Of a stretch of DNA of 64,000 bases, positions 1 through 13,262 are shown piece by piece. Within the stretch, counting starts at the first letter, position 1. Each line of letters opens with the position of its first letter. The notes under the pieces were generated by a model that was not told the DNA's origin, did not search any database, and saw only the letters and a program-made list of their open reading frames with translations. The translations under genes and the position numbers were made by a program. Source of the DNA: Liolophura sinensis (lineage: Eukaryota > Mollusca > Polyplacophora > Chitonida > Chitonidae); assembly GCF_032854445.1 (NCBI RefSeq), contig NC_088295.1, positions 78,148,028 to 78,212,027 on the forward strand, given 5' to 3'.

Positions 1-2051
1 ATGGGCTTGTAAGTTGCTTCATTAGTCCGTTGAGGTTAGCCGTCAAGAATACTTTGGAAAATTTGTGCAGGTCTGGAAAATTTGTGGTGACTGGAAAATC
101 AAGTCTTAAGAGTTATAGGCCTTGAATATACTCTTTCAATAATGCTGCAATCAGGAACATTTTATTTACAAAGTGTGGTATCCCGCATAAGAACAATGCA
201 GTTCTGTGAGTTGTGTTTCCAAATAGCTAATTCAGATATTTTTTTCATATGAAACAATGAACAGTGAATTGAGGTAAGCACAGATTGTTTAACCCATGGG
301 CTCTGAGAAGGGAGAGTAATTAATGTGATGTAAAAGTAATCTTGCTTGTGTTTTGTAACAGCATACACCTCTTCATTACAAGCACTGATTACTTAATTCA
401 TTATACTGTAATTCTTCAATCTTTTTGCATGTTTTCAAGTTGTTTATTCAATCATATTATGAGGGCATTATCCTGTGTAGACTACTGAGGGTTGGCTACT
501 GAGGATGAATGTCCTTCTCGAATGGCAGGGCCTAGATTTCGAAATTCCGTCACACAAGTTCAGGGTGCCTTAATCAAAATAAGCTGTTGAAAGTGCTTAC
601 GGGAAGACATTTCAGGTTGTCTTTCTCAGTTGTTTCCCTACTCCGCATGGGGTGTTGGCCTGTGAGTCACACACTAGAAAGCTCTTCAGTTTCTAAGCAT
701 AGTCAATGGGTGACCAATGGCACTCCATTTTCTTCTACATGCAAAAAACTAGCCACCGTTATATAATCTAGAAGTATTATACATGGGGGAAAGTGAAGTA
801 AATGAATCAATTCAGTGTAGTTTAGTTACATTTATCTCTCAAAATTTTCCACTAAATTGTTCTTCCATGTCTTTAAACACTACAGGTTTTCAAACATTTC
901 AGTGAAGAAAGCTGTACAATTTCGAAATCTGGTAGAACTAACACTAGGAGTCTAAGATGGTTACATGTATGTATCAATGTAAGGAAATTATTGTATTACA
1001 CATGTACACTGATCTACCTTCCAATTACAATCCAGTGATGCAGTATGTCTGTTCAAAATATGTAGGCCTATGTCGGGTGCTGTCTGTGGCCAACGACCCT
1101 CTTATTACATACCGGTACTTCACTTATAATACAATTTGCACCATACATGTACATGAATATTTTCGTGCTACATATATGTTGTGACAGATAATTATCAGAA
1201 ATTGTTGAAAATAGTCTTCAAGATTTGTGTTAATTAAACTGAGAGACACAGACATTTGTCGGGTCAGGAGCAGGTCAGAATGTCATGTCATGTGAGTCCT
1301 AACATTCCCATGTGTCCAAAAAATTATCAGAACATTCCAGTATGTAAAAACATCCCCACACACGGCAAACAAATTCTTTAATTGGCTTTCTATATAAATT
1401 TATTGATCTTTTTCACAGGTTATGAAATTGCCTTTACATATACAGGCTAGCCTCGCTCTAAGACACTTCAACATAGTGAGAAATTGGATGTAAAGCAACA
1501 CAAATCTTGTCCCCCATAATTATGTGTGTACACACATACTTTCATATGAAAAGACATAAATTTGGATAAACTACAGCTGAAACTGCATATGTATACATAA
1601 TTGTTTGCCATTATTGGTTTCATTTCTCACTGTTTTCATGTGAACTGTGGGTTAATTGGTGCATGTGGGCCTACATAAATGTATGCTATTTAAATGACAT
1701 AGTTTAATACTACACTACTTATAGTTAATATTACATTACTGCCTCTGTCATCATTTGTTTTCCTTACTATACAATGTAACATGTGAAAGAAATTCATGAG
1801 TACGTGTTGAACAACAATCAAATAAATGAATAAATAAAATGTCAGCGGAATAAATGAACAGAAGTAAACCAAGATATTATTGCCAAGGTCCTTGAATTCT
1901 GTGGAAATCAATAGATCGTTCATGGGAACATTAATGATAAGAAATATGCATACATTTACCCAAAATGCATTAAATTATGGATTTAATATACATATAACAT
2001 TTGTACTACAGAGTTCCTGCAGGCAGTATTATCCAGTGCACTTCTTTGTAC
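1..2051. other. AT-rich non-coding sequence
   Basis: Only short ORFs (under 80 codons) with no recognisable domain occur on either strand. I see no exon with convincing splice sites and no RNA gene. It may be intergenic or lie upstream of the receptor gene at 8.2 kb. Confidence 0.5.
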
Positions 2052-2062
2052 ATTATCTTGTG

Positions 2063-2334
2063 GGGGGGCCTCCGTGGCTCAATTGGTTAGCGTGCTAGCG
2101 CAGGGTAATGACCCAGGAGTCTCTCACCAATGCGGTCGCTGTGAGTTCAAGTCCAGCTCATGCTGGCTTTCTCTCCAGTCGTATGTGGGAAGGTTTTCCA
2201 GCAACCTGAGGATCGTCATGGGTTTCCGCCAGTCACTGCAAGGTTTCCTCCCACCATAATGCTGGCCGTCGTCGTATAAGTGAAATATTATTGAGTACGA
2301 CCTTAAACACCAATTAAAAAAAAAAAAAAAAAAA
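2063..2334 (+). mobile_element. tRNA-derived SINE (family A), full length, with target-site duplication
   Basis: The element begins with a tRNA-like head (TGGCTCAATTGGTTAGCG resembles a pol III A box; GAGTTCAAGTCC resembles a B box), has a conserved body, and ends in a run of A. An 11-bp direct repeat, ATTATCTTGTG, flanks it exactly at 2052-2062 and 2335-2345. That is the expected mark of LINE-mediated retroposition. The tail differs from most other copies in the window, which end in AAATAAAT repeats. The short ORFs across it are chance. Confidence 0.9.
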
Positions 2335-2756
2335 ATTATCTTGTGTAGGCAGATTGCAGAATTGATTTACTTGCTAGAAAGTTTATGTGTTCTATTAGTG
2401 TTTATAGTTAGTGCACCATTTATTAGCTGATATTTACCCATACACAACATTGTGGATTAGGTAGATTGTTCTGTGATACAGTTGATTCCTAATTGATTGA
2501 GAAGTTTATATCTTTTATAAAGAACACTGGTGTGACTGCATGCAGATGTTTTAAACACACAAATATGGTTATGAAAAGATGAATTGCTGAACATTCGGAA
2601 CAACAAACTGAACAAATAGATATGCGAGAGACATGAGTAAATGAATATGGGTTTATTGTGTGAACATGTATGTATGGTATAAACATAAGATTTCACAATA
2701 TTGATGAACTTATATAATATAAACTGTTGAGTGTAGACAGTCCTGCATTGGCATAT

Positions 2757-2843
2757 TTTTTAACAGTCTAGTTTATATGGAATAAATTATAAAGGTGTCA
2801 TTTAACAGTCTAGTTTATATGGAGTGAATTATAAAGGTGTATC
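2757..2843. repeat. Two-copy tandem duplication of about 42 bp
   Basis: The motif TAACAGTCTAGTTTATATGG and about 20 bases after it (through AAAGGTGT) occur twice in succession with a few substitutions. Non-coding. Confidence 0.8.
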
Positions 2844-2929
2844 ACGTAGAGCTTTGACTGCTGCTTGTGTTTATTTGGTCACCCAGGTGAGAACAATAGC
2901 TGTAATGGTTATTGATGTTCACGCTTCGG

Positions 2930-3091
2930 CAGTTTAGTGTAGTTCAATGCAGTGCAGTGCTGTGAGCTTGTAAACTTTGATATGTCAGTGTGGAGTAAGT
3001 TGGTGGAGAGAGGTCAGGGGGTCTTATTCAGTACCAGTATTCAAGCTCCTGTGTGTTACATGTGGAACCTTGTTGGCTGCTAGTAATATGA
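2930..3091 (+). other. Possible 5' non-coding exon of the PAQR gene
   Basis: A consensus 5' splice site, ATGAG|GTAAGTGCG, falls at 3091/3092. The coding exon at 8220 starts with a good acceptor and has only 13 bases before its ATG, so at least one upstream 5'UTR exon is expected. This is the best donor I noticed on the + strand upstream, but nothing confirms transcription and the exon start is a guess. Confidence 0.25.
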
Positions 3092-3924
3092 GGTAAGTGC
3101 GTGTATGCTTCCTTTGAAAATTACGAGTTAGGGAAATATGAAAGTATAATAAGTGTCCATTAGGATCATTCCTCGGGTATTTCAGTGATACTATGTGTAG
3201 TCAGTGGAAACAGCATAATTTCCACACACAGGAGACTGGAGTGTAAACATGGAGTCTTTAAACCACTTGTCCAGGTAGTTACGGCGTGGAGTGTTTTTAT
3301 GTTATCTTGATTTGCGCATTTCTGTGTTTGGGTGTGTCAATATGTTTGTGTGTTCCTCTTAAGTATAATCTTGGGAGCAAGATATTTTAAAAACTAATTA
3401 AGTATGACTGCTCAAAGTCTGTACACACTTTCTTACTACTGTTGTCATGAACATGTGTGTTTTTTTCCTTTTTTTTTTTTTTTTTACAAATTTGAACTTT
3501 AGTGCTCTGAGCAGATCTGAAAGTTCTACCTGTACAGAGTATAATTCTGACATGTCACATAATAACAAAGAAATGGAGGGAGGCCTTTTTGCGTAGAAAC
3601 GGGACATCAAATCATTTTAAAGAGCTCACTGCAGACTGATGCAATTTTTTATATGGTTCCAGTGTTCAGTCTTTTTTCTTAATTTTTAAAAATTTTACAG
3701 CACCTATCAGTCCATTGTAATGTTGTCCAGTAATATGTTAAACATGGAAGGGACTCCACATTAAACTTGTTTAAGATGTTTTGCCATAAATTAACCATGG
3801 AATATATTCTGTGCGTGACAAAGAATTTCATTTTTTGCACTTTGTGATATTAGCTACATTTGTTTGTTGAAACAATATGCATCTTACTGTATGCTTCTGT
3901 CATATATACACAGTATATATCTCG

Positions 3925-4018
3925 TATTGGGAAGGTCTGACAACAAGCTGCGGATGATCATGGGTTTCCCCTGGGCTCTGCCCGAGTATGGCGTAAAACA
4001 CCAAGCAAATAAATAAAT
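3925..4018 (+). mobile_element. SINE family A fragment (3' part)
   Basis: It matches the 3' half of the element at 14151-14418 (GGAAGGTCTG, then GGGTTTCCCCTGGGCTCTGCC, then GGCGTAAAACACCAAGCAAA) and ends in AAATAAATAAAT. The head is missing and there is an internal deletion. Confidence 0.8.
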
Positions 4019-4046
4019 CACTAATATCACATACGTTTAGTACAGT

Positions 4047-4185
4047 ATGAGCTGTGATTTGTGTGTGAGCTGTGATTTGTGTGTGAACTGTGATTTGTGT
4101 GTAAAGTGTGATTTGTGTGTGAGCTGTGATCTGTGTGTTAGCTGTGATTTGTGTATGAACTATGATTTGTGTGTTAGCTTAGTGA
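4047..4185. repeat. 18-bp tandem repeat
   Basis: About seven copies of an 18-bp unit (GAGCTGTGATTTGTGTGT and variants). The unit is a multiple of three and so gives a short repetitive ORF (CDLCVS repeated), which I do not regard as a gene. Confidence 0.9.
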
Positions 4186-4868
4186 TGAGCCAGTCTGTGA
4201 TAAACATGTACATGTTTGTACAAGTATGTACAAGTTAGCATTCATGTATGTGTCAGCTGTGTGATGGTCTCGTCTGTGATAAAGATATTTGTATGCATGT
4301 ATGTATAAGTTTTGATGTAAAGATTCCCTGGTTCCCATATCTTCTGCTGCTGTTGTATGGCTCATTGGCTTCATTAGAACACAGAAACAGAGTAGCCCTG
4401 CATATGGATTGACCATCACAACTGCCTGTGCTGGGTTGTGCTGTGCTGTGCTGGTGAGCTGTAGAGACTGGTGCCAGATCTCAGCACTGGACAGACCAGC
4501 TAACCCCAGCTTGAGGTGTTCACAAGTCAGCAGTCATAATCTCCTCACATGGCTAATCTGCTGGGAATGAATAAGGTTTTGTGCCCAGTGTTGGTGCTGA
4601 CCTGATTGACTGGTATCCTTCGGTGCTACATGGATAAGCTGGCTATGAATATGACTGGCTCAGAGTTGAACACAATCGTGTGGTAGATAGTATACTTCAG
4701 GTAGAGGAAGTGTGCAGATGAATAAATCCCTTGTGCAATCATGCATGCATGCATACATAATAATATGGGCCCCCAAAACAGCGGTGTAAAGGTGTAGACT
4801 AGAAAAAACTGAAATCGGAATGAAATAAAGCTACCAGTTTTGATACATATATTTTCTGCCTGAGTGGT

Positions 4869-5308
4869 CATGTACAAGGACAGGATGTGTTGTACCTCAG
4901 CACAGGATGTGTTGTACCTCAGCACAGGATGTGTTGTATCTCAGCACACGACCTCAGCACAGGATGTGTTGTACCTCAGCACACGACCTCAGCACAGGAT
5001 GTGTTGTACCTCAGCACAGGATGTGTTGTACTGCAACACAGCATGTGTTGTACCTCAGCACAGCATGTATTGTACCTCAGCACAGGATGTGTTGTACCTC
5101 AGCATGACCTCAGCACAGGATGTGTTGTTACTCAGCACAGGACCTCATCACAGGATGTGTTGTACCTCAGCACAGCATGTGTTGTACCTCATCACAGGAT
5201 GTGTTGTAACTCAGCACAGGATGTGTTGTATCTCAGCACTGGACCTCATCACAGGATGTGTTGTACCTCAGCACAGCATGTGTTGTGCCTCAGCACAGTA
5301 TGTGTGTA
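4869..5308. repeat. 22-bp minisatellite
   Basis: About 18-19 copies, some truncated, of a 22-bp unit containing CAGGATGTGTTGTACCTCAG. Because 22 is not a multiple of three, the same repeat is read in three frames, which explains three overlapping + strand ORFs of 193, 145 and 66 codons. None has a domain or a composition like a real protein. Confidence 0.9.
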
Positions 5309-7890
5309 CATGTACATGGTATAAATTTATAGGATCCAGCAGTGGAAAACTTTTTGTAACAGTTTTAATATATCACTTTGCCTTCTTGTGGTATTTTCAT
5401 CTAGAATCATCTCTACAGAAACATTATAAGATAATTGATTTATGAAATTTTGTCAGTCTAGCAATCATTTCTTATGTGATTAATTAGGTGTTCAGCGTTT
5501 TCATTAAATGATCTTCATGAAGTGAAAATTTGTTAATTACTGAAGTATTGTTAATGACTTGAAAGGATTTGAACAGTTGTTTCTCATCTGGAGATATCCT
5601 TTTTGTGCTTTTGTCATTTTGAACATGGCTGGGAGGTGTGGATTATGTGCAGTAGTTCAGATACGTGTACTTATCTTCCAATTCCTGGTGCACACAAGGT
5701 GATGGCTCAGTCCTAGCCTGGGACAGAGAGTCTTGGAGATTCTGTTGTCGTCGCTATTTTCAGGGCCTTGGGTTCTTGGTAGAAATAAGTTATTGACATC
5801 TCTTATGACCATCTAAGCAGTCGAGTATGAAGAGATTTGCCTTCCCCCAGTGTGGCTTAATGATCCACATACAGTTTGAACTTACTCTGTGGGTGAAAAT
5901 CTGTGCTTCACATGTGAGAAAGTTACTCACCAAAGATTGATGGTTTAACATGACCAATTCCAGTTTCCATCACCAAATTGAAAGGTTCTTGAGTAGGCTG
6001 TATAAAACTTAATAAAATTAATAAACAAATAACCTGTTTTGGAATTGAAACACCCTTCTGTTAATAGATAATTCTGCAACCTGCAATTTTTTTAGACTTA
6101 CCAGTATATGAAATTATGTAATTGGCTACTTTTTGGTATGTAGATAATATGTTAGTAGTATTCAGCTATATTTAAATCTTCATTTTTGGTGTAGTCGGCA
6201 GAATTGTGGCCTGATGAAAAATTCCATTTTGCAACATTTCATTTTGTTTTAAGACAGTACATGTTGTGAATAGATATGCGTTAACATTTTTTTAGTTTAG
6301 TTGTGTTTTTGTGTGTTATCCTTTTTTACCCTTAATTTTGCATCAAAATTGAAATACTTTTTGCAGAGGTGTAGGTGCTAAACATTAGCTTTGCCATACA
6401 TGTATTTTCATCAGAATATATACCAAGTTTAATGAATAGGCCATTGAACTTCAGCATTAGTAAACACAGTGTGCAGCCCAGTCCTATATGCATGGCTAGT
6501 AGACCGTGTCCACAGAATTCACTACTTAACAATGTGAAACACAGCTTGCCACTATCTGCATGGGTTAAAATAACAGGTTGTTCGCCTGTCTCGAACAGGT
6601 TATTTTTCTGTGAAAGATGAAAACAAGTTTCCTGTCAAATGCGACAGGTGCATTTTGGAATAATATTTGGTGAAATGTATGAAATATTTTATGGGGACCA
6701 AACATTTTTTCTCTGCTGTGTTGTATTTGTTTGAGAGTAGCATGATGTTTGGTCATCTGAAACAGATATATTAACAGAAGTGAACAGATTGAGAAAATTT
6801 GCACATGCCCCCCAAAAAAAGAAATTAAAGTACCTATCACATGAAAGACGTAGGACAAAAAGTAATAGTTTAACACCTGTGTCTATGCCTGAAACCTGGA
6901 TCGGGCTTTTTTCAATTTATTTTCTTGAAACAATGTCCCTGAATAAAGTTATTCAGACCAGATGGAGTGAATATTTATTGCTTAGTGCCACATCGGCAAT
7001 ATTTCAGCCGTGTCATGCCAGTAAACGATATGGCATCTATGGAAGTAATTGTGAAGAAAACATTTTGATCAGGTGCTGTAAGAAATTAATAAATCAATTT
7101 TAAATCCTGTTTGTACACTGAATTTTGACACAAGGGCATTCTCGGTACCTTGCTACTACAGGGCACATGTGTTGTACTTTTCAATTCATGGCTGAGAACT
7201 TGCTTTACTCCAATATCAAAATGCAGCTTTGGATTTTGGAGATATATCTCTTTCACTAATGTATTCTTATGGAGAGCTTGTAAGATATGTGATGACTGGA
7301 GAATTCTTACTTGTAGATGTGTACCCACCATCATAGTGGTAAATTTAATGTGGTCAGGAAGTGATAAGCACAGCATTTGTTCTGTCAGATTTTTCCTTTT
7401 TCATTTTCAAGAAACCTTTTATCTCTGTAGAGTTAACAGTAAAAACTGATGGATAAGACATTCTCCATCTAGGCTTACATTAAGGTGGCATCAGTTGACT
7501 GGAAATTCTACTTGGTGATGTTATATAGTGTTTTGTGAGATGTTAACAGCGTGATAGCAACTCTCTGCAAAAGTCTAAAGTTATACCTCTACTGACTGAA
7601 TGCAAGTATGAATATTAATGTAACATGATATTAATGCATCAGCACCCTTCCTAGTAAATAGGGTAGTCTTCCTCAAGTGACACAAATTGTTCGAGACCGT
7701 AGGCCATGTCTGGATCCATGTTTGGCTGGCATAGCTGGACGTGCCTCTAAGAAACTTCTCTTGTAACTTGTGCAGAGCTGTTATTTTCACCCAGTAGTCT
7801 GACATCACTGACTCATAGAAGTGCAAGAAGTCTCTGAGAGTTATGTTAGACCCGAAGCAACTTTGTGTACACAAATATATGTTGACGAGG
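5309..7890. other. Non-coding region upstream of the PAQR coding exon
   Basis: AT-rich sequence with only short shadow ORFs. I found no exon, RNA gene or clear repeat. It is plausibly an intron or 5' flank of the receptor gene. Confidence 0.5.
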
Positions 7891-8119
7891 GGCCTCAGAG
7901 TGGCAGAGGTGGTTAGTGTGCCAGCGTGGCGCAATGACTCGGTAGCCCCTCGCCAGTATGTTGCTGTGAATTTAAGGAAGGTCTACCAGCAACCTGCACA
8001 TGGTCATGGATATCCCCCAGGTTCTGCTCTGTTTTCTCCCACCAATGGCCGCCATTGTGTAAAGGAAATATTCTTGAGTAAGGTGTAAAACAACAATCAA
8101 ATAAATAATAAATAAATTA
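7891..8119 (+). mobile_element. SINE family A, old copy
   Basis: A diverged but nearly full-length copy: a degraded tRNA-like head, the TACCAGCAACCTGCA segment, the TTCTCCCACCA segment and a tail of AAATAAATAATAAATAAAT. It ends about 100 bp before the splice acceptor of the PAQR coding exon. Confidence 0.8.
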
Positions 8120-8219
8120 TTGAGGATTATGTTATACGCTTATTATGTTAACAAATTTATGTAAAAAAATATATGTCAGTGCATATATTGCCAAGCTAAT
8201 GTTGTTATTTTATTTGCAG

Positions 8220-9276
8220 ACTAACAAACAGAATGCTGACTGTGTACCCAAGACTTGGTGGGCCACTTTATAAAGTGGATCAGGTACCAGAGGAATTCCA
8301 TGAGTCTTTCATCGTCAAGGGTTACCGCAATCCCAAAAGCTCTGCCATCCAATGTATCCTTAGTGTATTTGATGCAAACAATGAGACGCTGAACTTTTGG
8401 ACGCACTTTTTGCCCTGCTGGTACTTCCTCTGGGTGCTGAAGGGTCTCTCTGAGGAAATAGACTTCTGGAATGACCCTTATAGTTGGCCACTATTGACGT
8501 ATATGCTTGCATCATGTGCATTTCCTATGGCAAGTGCGATAGCCCACGTTTTCAACACCATGTCTGACAAAGCCCGCCATGTGTGTTTCTTCGTGGATTA
8601 CGCTGCATTGAGCGTCTTCACCTTTGGCGTTGCCGTTTCTTACCGTGCCTATGTCTTTCCTGATGCTCTTCGGCAGACGGTGTCAGTGAATGTGTTTGTC
8701 ATCGGTGCTGTGGTGAATGCCATGTTGTGTACAGTGGTCTCCTGTCACAGCCGTTTTATGACCCCAAGTCTCTACCCAAAACTTCTGCGCATCAGTGCAT
8801 TTGCAGCGCCGTACTTCTACAACTGCAGCCCTGTCATCTACCGACTGCTGTATGGGACTGCGGAGGAATTGGCGATGGAATCCCAGTACTATCACTTCCG
8901 GCAGTTCATATTCATCGCGACATCCGCCTTTTTATACGTAAGCCACATTCCTGAGCGCTTTTATCCGGGTTGGTTTGATATTGTAGGACACAGTCATCAG
9001 CTATTTCATGTGTTCACCATACTGGCCCTCTTAGATCAGATGCGAGCCACATTGATGGACCAAGAACATCGACGTCCTTACATAGACTCCATCAGGGATT
9101 ATCCGTCTGCCGCCATGTGCCTTGGACTGACCAGCCTTGTTGTGCTGCACAATGCCCTTATTGTCCTCTACTTTTCCTTCAAGCTGGACAACAGCCAGTC
9201 CAAGACGTCCACCAGCCAAACCATGCTCAGTGAGCCAGCCAAGCTTGTCCAGACTAAAGAAGAGAAATCTCTCTAG
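8220..9276 (+). CDS. PAQR5: Membrane progestin receptor, PAQR family (mPR-gamma/PAQR5-like)
   Basis: A 347-codon frame from ATG 8233 to TAG 9274-9276 encodes a seven-transmembrane PAQR protein of normal length for the mPR class. PAQR proteins of this class are plasma-membrane receptors responding to progestins; some members also have ceramidase-like activity. Visible family marks: an N-terminal cytosolic segment with GYRNP near residue 30; NETLNFWTHFLPCWYFLW around 50-67, entering TM1; AIAH with His105; FVDYAA with Asp122; and GHSHQLFH near the C-terminal TM6/TM7 region, where His255 and His259 fit the His-x3-His zinc site. His105, Asp122, His255 and His259 together complete the expected metal site. 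The C-terminal tail is hydrophilic. The exon starts after a strong acceptor (TTTATTTGCAG at 8209-8219) and contains the whole CDS. No in-frame stop precedes the ATG inside the exon, but the N-terminus aligns in length with mPRs, so I keep this ATG. The PAQR5 assignment within PAQR5/7/8 is from general similarity and less certain than the family. Confidence 0.88.
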
Positions 9277-12200
9277 CCAACAGTAGTAACATATGTATAA
9301 CTATACAGATATATATATATATATATATATATATAAGGAAATCAGTTTTTGTAATATTTTTGTACTGAATGCTTTATTGGTGAATGTTTCTAGAGTAATC
9401 TGTATTTACAAGATTCATAGAGTTTCTAATTATAGGTAAATTCTTACGTGTAGCTTTTGTTTCCTTATTCTCAAGTTTACAAGAACAAATGTTTTATAGA
9501 ATACATTATAAGCTTTCCACTATCTTTACTGAGCTAAAGGGACCAAACATACCTAGGATACTGCTGCTGTTGAGACGTCTTTCTGTTGTGTTTTTCATGA
9601 GGATGTGTAATTTAGCATTTAGCGTGTGCTGTGTTTGTGTGAAATATGCACATCATATATGCATGGACTTTAGGTTCCCCAGGTAAACAAAACAGGTATT
9701 CATTTTGTTAATGCTAGTTGTAGACATACATGTAGGTAAAGACTAGTAGTTTTCATGTGTAAGCTACATATTCACGTGCATGTGCAAGGCGAGAACAAAT
9801 AAGTGCTAATTAGGTTTTTGGTAGGATCTCACTGTTTATGCCTGTAGATACAACTATTATTCACATTTAACATAGTTTTATGCTCTAGAGCACAGTTTGT
9901 AATATTTTGCTGATTGTGTGTAGATTTTTTGTTTGTTTTGATTTTTAACTTGCTCTGTTTCTACAAGTCTTTATAAGAAACACACTTGAACATAGGCCTA
10001 CCTCAGTAATAAGCAAATTATTTTATTTCATGCTCTCTTTGCTCATTCAACATCAGGAACAAATGCAAACTTGTAGTGTAAGCCTTACCTGTGATCTTAC
10101 AAGAAATTTCATATTTATCTTAATCCATGAAGACATTTTTTTGACATTCAGTTAATGTTGATGTTAAAATGAAGTGCTGCTAAGCAGTTATACAACTTGA
10201 GATGTGAATTGTTCATAGAAGCTTGAGTGAATGTTATTTGTATGCAGGAAATCTACTCCAATGAAGACATTTCTGCAGGTTTTGTTTTTACTTTGTTCAA
10301 GGGTTGTTTTAAACTGAACAGATCAAGTTTCAGGTGCCAGACAGGTCTTTGTACACATTCCATGTTAACTTTTCCTATAAGGTGTTACCTCCCCTGATTT
10401 TGTACGACCAGATCTTGTGACCAGTGTGATGTAAGGTGACTTGTTCACAAAGTTTGACAGTTTTTACATCTTGACAACTTTGACAATGACTTTCAAAAAA
10501 GTACATACGATGTGGAAGCAGTTATTTGTTTTATCACTGCAGTAGGAACATTTTGTGAGCGCACAAGGGGAGATATTTACACTTATAGGAATAGCTAATA
10601 ATCAAAGTAATCAGTCTGTGGACTGAGTGTGACTAACGAGATATATTATTCTCCATGTTAATGAATATGATATATTTACTTGTTATTTAATGTTCATTTA
10701 TGACAAAGCAGGGTTTGTGATTCTGATTTTCCACCGGTTACAAATTTATGTTTGTAGATAATGTTAGTCCTGAGATAGATGTGTTATTTAGTACACGTGT
10801 ATATACTGTAGGACCTTACTGTGTTATGAGTGTTATTGTCTGAACTCAGCTTGTGCAAACTTAGGTTATTTTTCGTACCTGATATTTCATTATTTTGCAT
10901 TTGAAAAAAAAATATATCAAAACCTGGTGAAAATAAATATACATGCAGTTATGGGATGAGAATTGAGCTGGGTGGGGCAAAGGAGGAAATAGTTGATGCC
11001 TGTTCAGCCTAAAGTTTTATAATATGAACATGTATGGTAACCTTACATGATTGCACCATTCATCACATGTCAGCTCACTCTGATGACAGGTCAGGTAAAT
11101 ATGAAAGATAGGTGCCAACTTACCAGAATTTCATTACCCGTTCTAAATTCGTGTTTAACCACCATGCAAGACCTATGAACCGTATTTAAGCTTTATATAG
11201 CTGTGGATGTCATCAAAGAAAATGACCAGAAATCTGCCAGGAAATATGAACATCATATTGAAACAAGACAGCATTCAACTCGATCTAAACATGTAACATA
11301 TACATGTAACTAAATTTATTAGACATGCATGTTATAATCATTGGGAGCATATATACACAGCCTAAGTGACAATAAATTTTGTCCATAACTAGGCTGCCCA
11401 TTTTTCCTGATTCGGAGAGTTATTTTGATGGTAGAAAGGTGTTTTGAGGTTTGCTTGGAACATGGGATGATTCTGGTGAAAAATTGTAAGTTTCATCGCC
11501 AAAAATGATATTTTGTGACACTTACTTACCTCTAAAAATGCACTTTTGTGTAGAAATTAGGTAAATGCTGCTATTATTCCAATAGGTCTCTTCAGATCCC
11601 CACCCTACAAAAATTATTTCAAATATCCTTTCCCCTATGCTTTGCTCAGCCTTTAAAAACATGTAAAAAGCAGTGCACTTCATAATGCAGTTGGATATGG
11701 AGCTTTGCTTGATATCTGTATCAAATGCTTTTCAATCTTCAGGATGCATAAAGAATATATCACAACTATATATATATATATCTTTTCAGGATAATGCGAG
11801 TTATTTTCAGTTTTTGAATTCATGAACTATTTTCTTACATTTTATACAGGATCTTATCAAAACCTTGATCAAAAACAAAGTTATCAAAACCTATGGCTTG
11901 ATCAAAAACAAGAAAGCTTTTATTTAGTTCTGGCATATCCAGGTCTTTGATGTGTTTATTATTATTAATTTCTATGACCCTATAACAAATTTAATGGTAA
12001 TATTTGATATTTTGTAGTGTTACGACTTCCGTTAATTTATTCATGCATTTACTTTTTACATAAGTTTCTAAGCTGTTTGTTTAAGAACTGTTGTATGTGC
12101 AAACATCAAAAGCAAAACTGAATTCTCACATATATAAGTCTTTAATGTAGCAATGAAAGTGCTTCACAACAGACCAGTTGTTCAGAGGTGTTTTAAAGTT

Positions 12201-12570
12201 AAACTTTGATTAAATTCTGATGCCCTTCTCGTCGTGATACAAAAGTAAAAGGACTTCAGTCAAGATTAAAGTTAATACTGAGTTTATTGCATTTTGGAAC
12301 AAATGAGTTAAGTGCTGTTTGGGAATCTACCTTTGTACGTTCATTTTGTTAGAAGAATCGAATTGTAGAAACTTGTGTACCTCATAAAATGAAATGGCCA
12401 CCATTGAAATGCGGTTCTTGCCCACGATATGTAGGAGCTTGTCTGTGATGTTTTCAGCCAGTGTCCAGATGATGTTTTTGAGTGTGAAAACATGTGATAA
12501 GTGTGGTTCATGTGACTCAAATGTATAATGATTTCTGCTGCATTCAATAAAAAAATCTGTTTTTATTCAC
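9277..12570 (+). other. Long 3' flank, probable 3'UTR of the PAQR gene
   Basis: AT-rich sequence without coding potential follows the receptor stop codon. It includes a TA dinucleotide run at about 9307-9335 and several possible poly(A) signals (for example AATAAA near 10930). The last and best is AATAAA at 12546-12551, followed by a T/GT-rich stretch. Whether the transcript runs that far cannot be told from sequence. Confidence 0.45.
12546..12551 (+). terminator. Candidate poly(A) signal for the PAQR transcript
   Basis: A canonical AATAAA with a downstream TG/T-rich element (TGCTGTGTTCTC, about 30 bases later). It would give a 3'UTR of about 3.3 kb; earlier signals could be used as well. 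Confidence 0.4.
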
Positions 12571-12769
12571 ATTCTGCTGTGTTCTCATTACTAAATCCAC
12601 AACATCAACTCCAGGCTCCAGTATCTGGGTCTCCTGTTGCAGATGACTGAAAATCCAAAAACATACAAAGTTACATAAGAAACTGGAGATGGTTTCAATT
12701 ATTAAATAGGTAACAAAGGTCCTTACTTAAAGATTCATGAAAAATTACTTTGGTTTAGAGCTGGTTTAG

Positions 12770-13127
12770 AACAGCTTCGATGGCCTAATGTTTAGAGAGT
12801 CTGCATGGAAGTAGGGAAACCTGGGGATCAAACCCGACTTGTACCAAAGTCTTTGAAAATGGTGCTTGTTGCTGCCTCGTTTGGTGCTTAGCACTGAGAG
12901 GTTAGAGTAAGGGTATATGACTGGTTTGCCCGGTGTCAGTATAATGTGACTGGGTGGGTTGTCATGCCTGGTGTCTTTGGCACAATACCTCATGACAACA
13001 GCACTTTGGCTGCATGGACTCGAGAAGACATGACGTAAGTACACACACCTAATGACTCCTCGTCGTGATATGACTGAAAAATTGTCAAGTACATCGTTTA
13101 ACCCCAAGCATACATACATACATAAAA
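12770..13127 (+). mobile_element. SINE family B
   Basis: A second dispersed element, unrelated to family A in its body. It has a tRNA-like head with a B-box-like GGGGATCAAACCC, an internal segment GTTTGCCCGGTGTCAGT, and a tail with CATACATACATACATAAA. Related reverse-oriented copies are at 31570-31946 and 41083-41265. An antisense ORF of 123 codons across it is a shadow. Confidence 0.75.
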
Positions 13128-13262
13128 GCAAGTTCACTGTTATATCTAGGCACTTAAGAAAACTGCTTTTGTTTTAAATTTTCATTTTTGGAGCATACTT
13201 TGTATCTCTTAATAACCCCTCTAGTTTGTGCAGCTCTCCCAGCAGAGTTGTTATAACTGTCT

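Noticed and set aside
4864-5445. 193-codon + strand ORF and its overlapping partners
   Set aside because: They arise from a 22-bp repeat read in three frames; there is no sign of coding selection.
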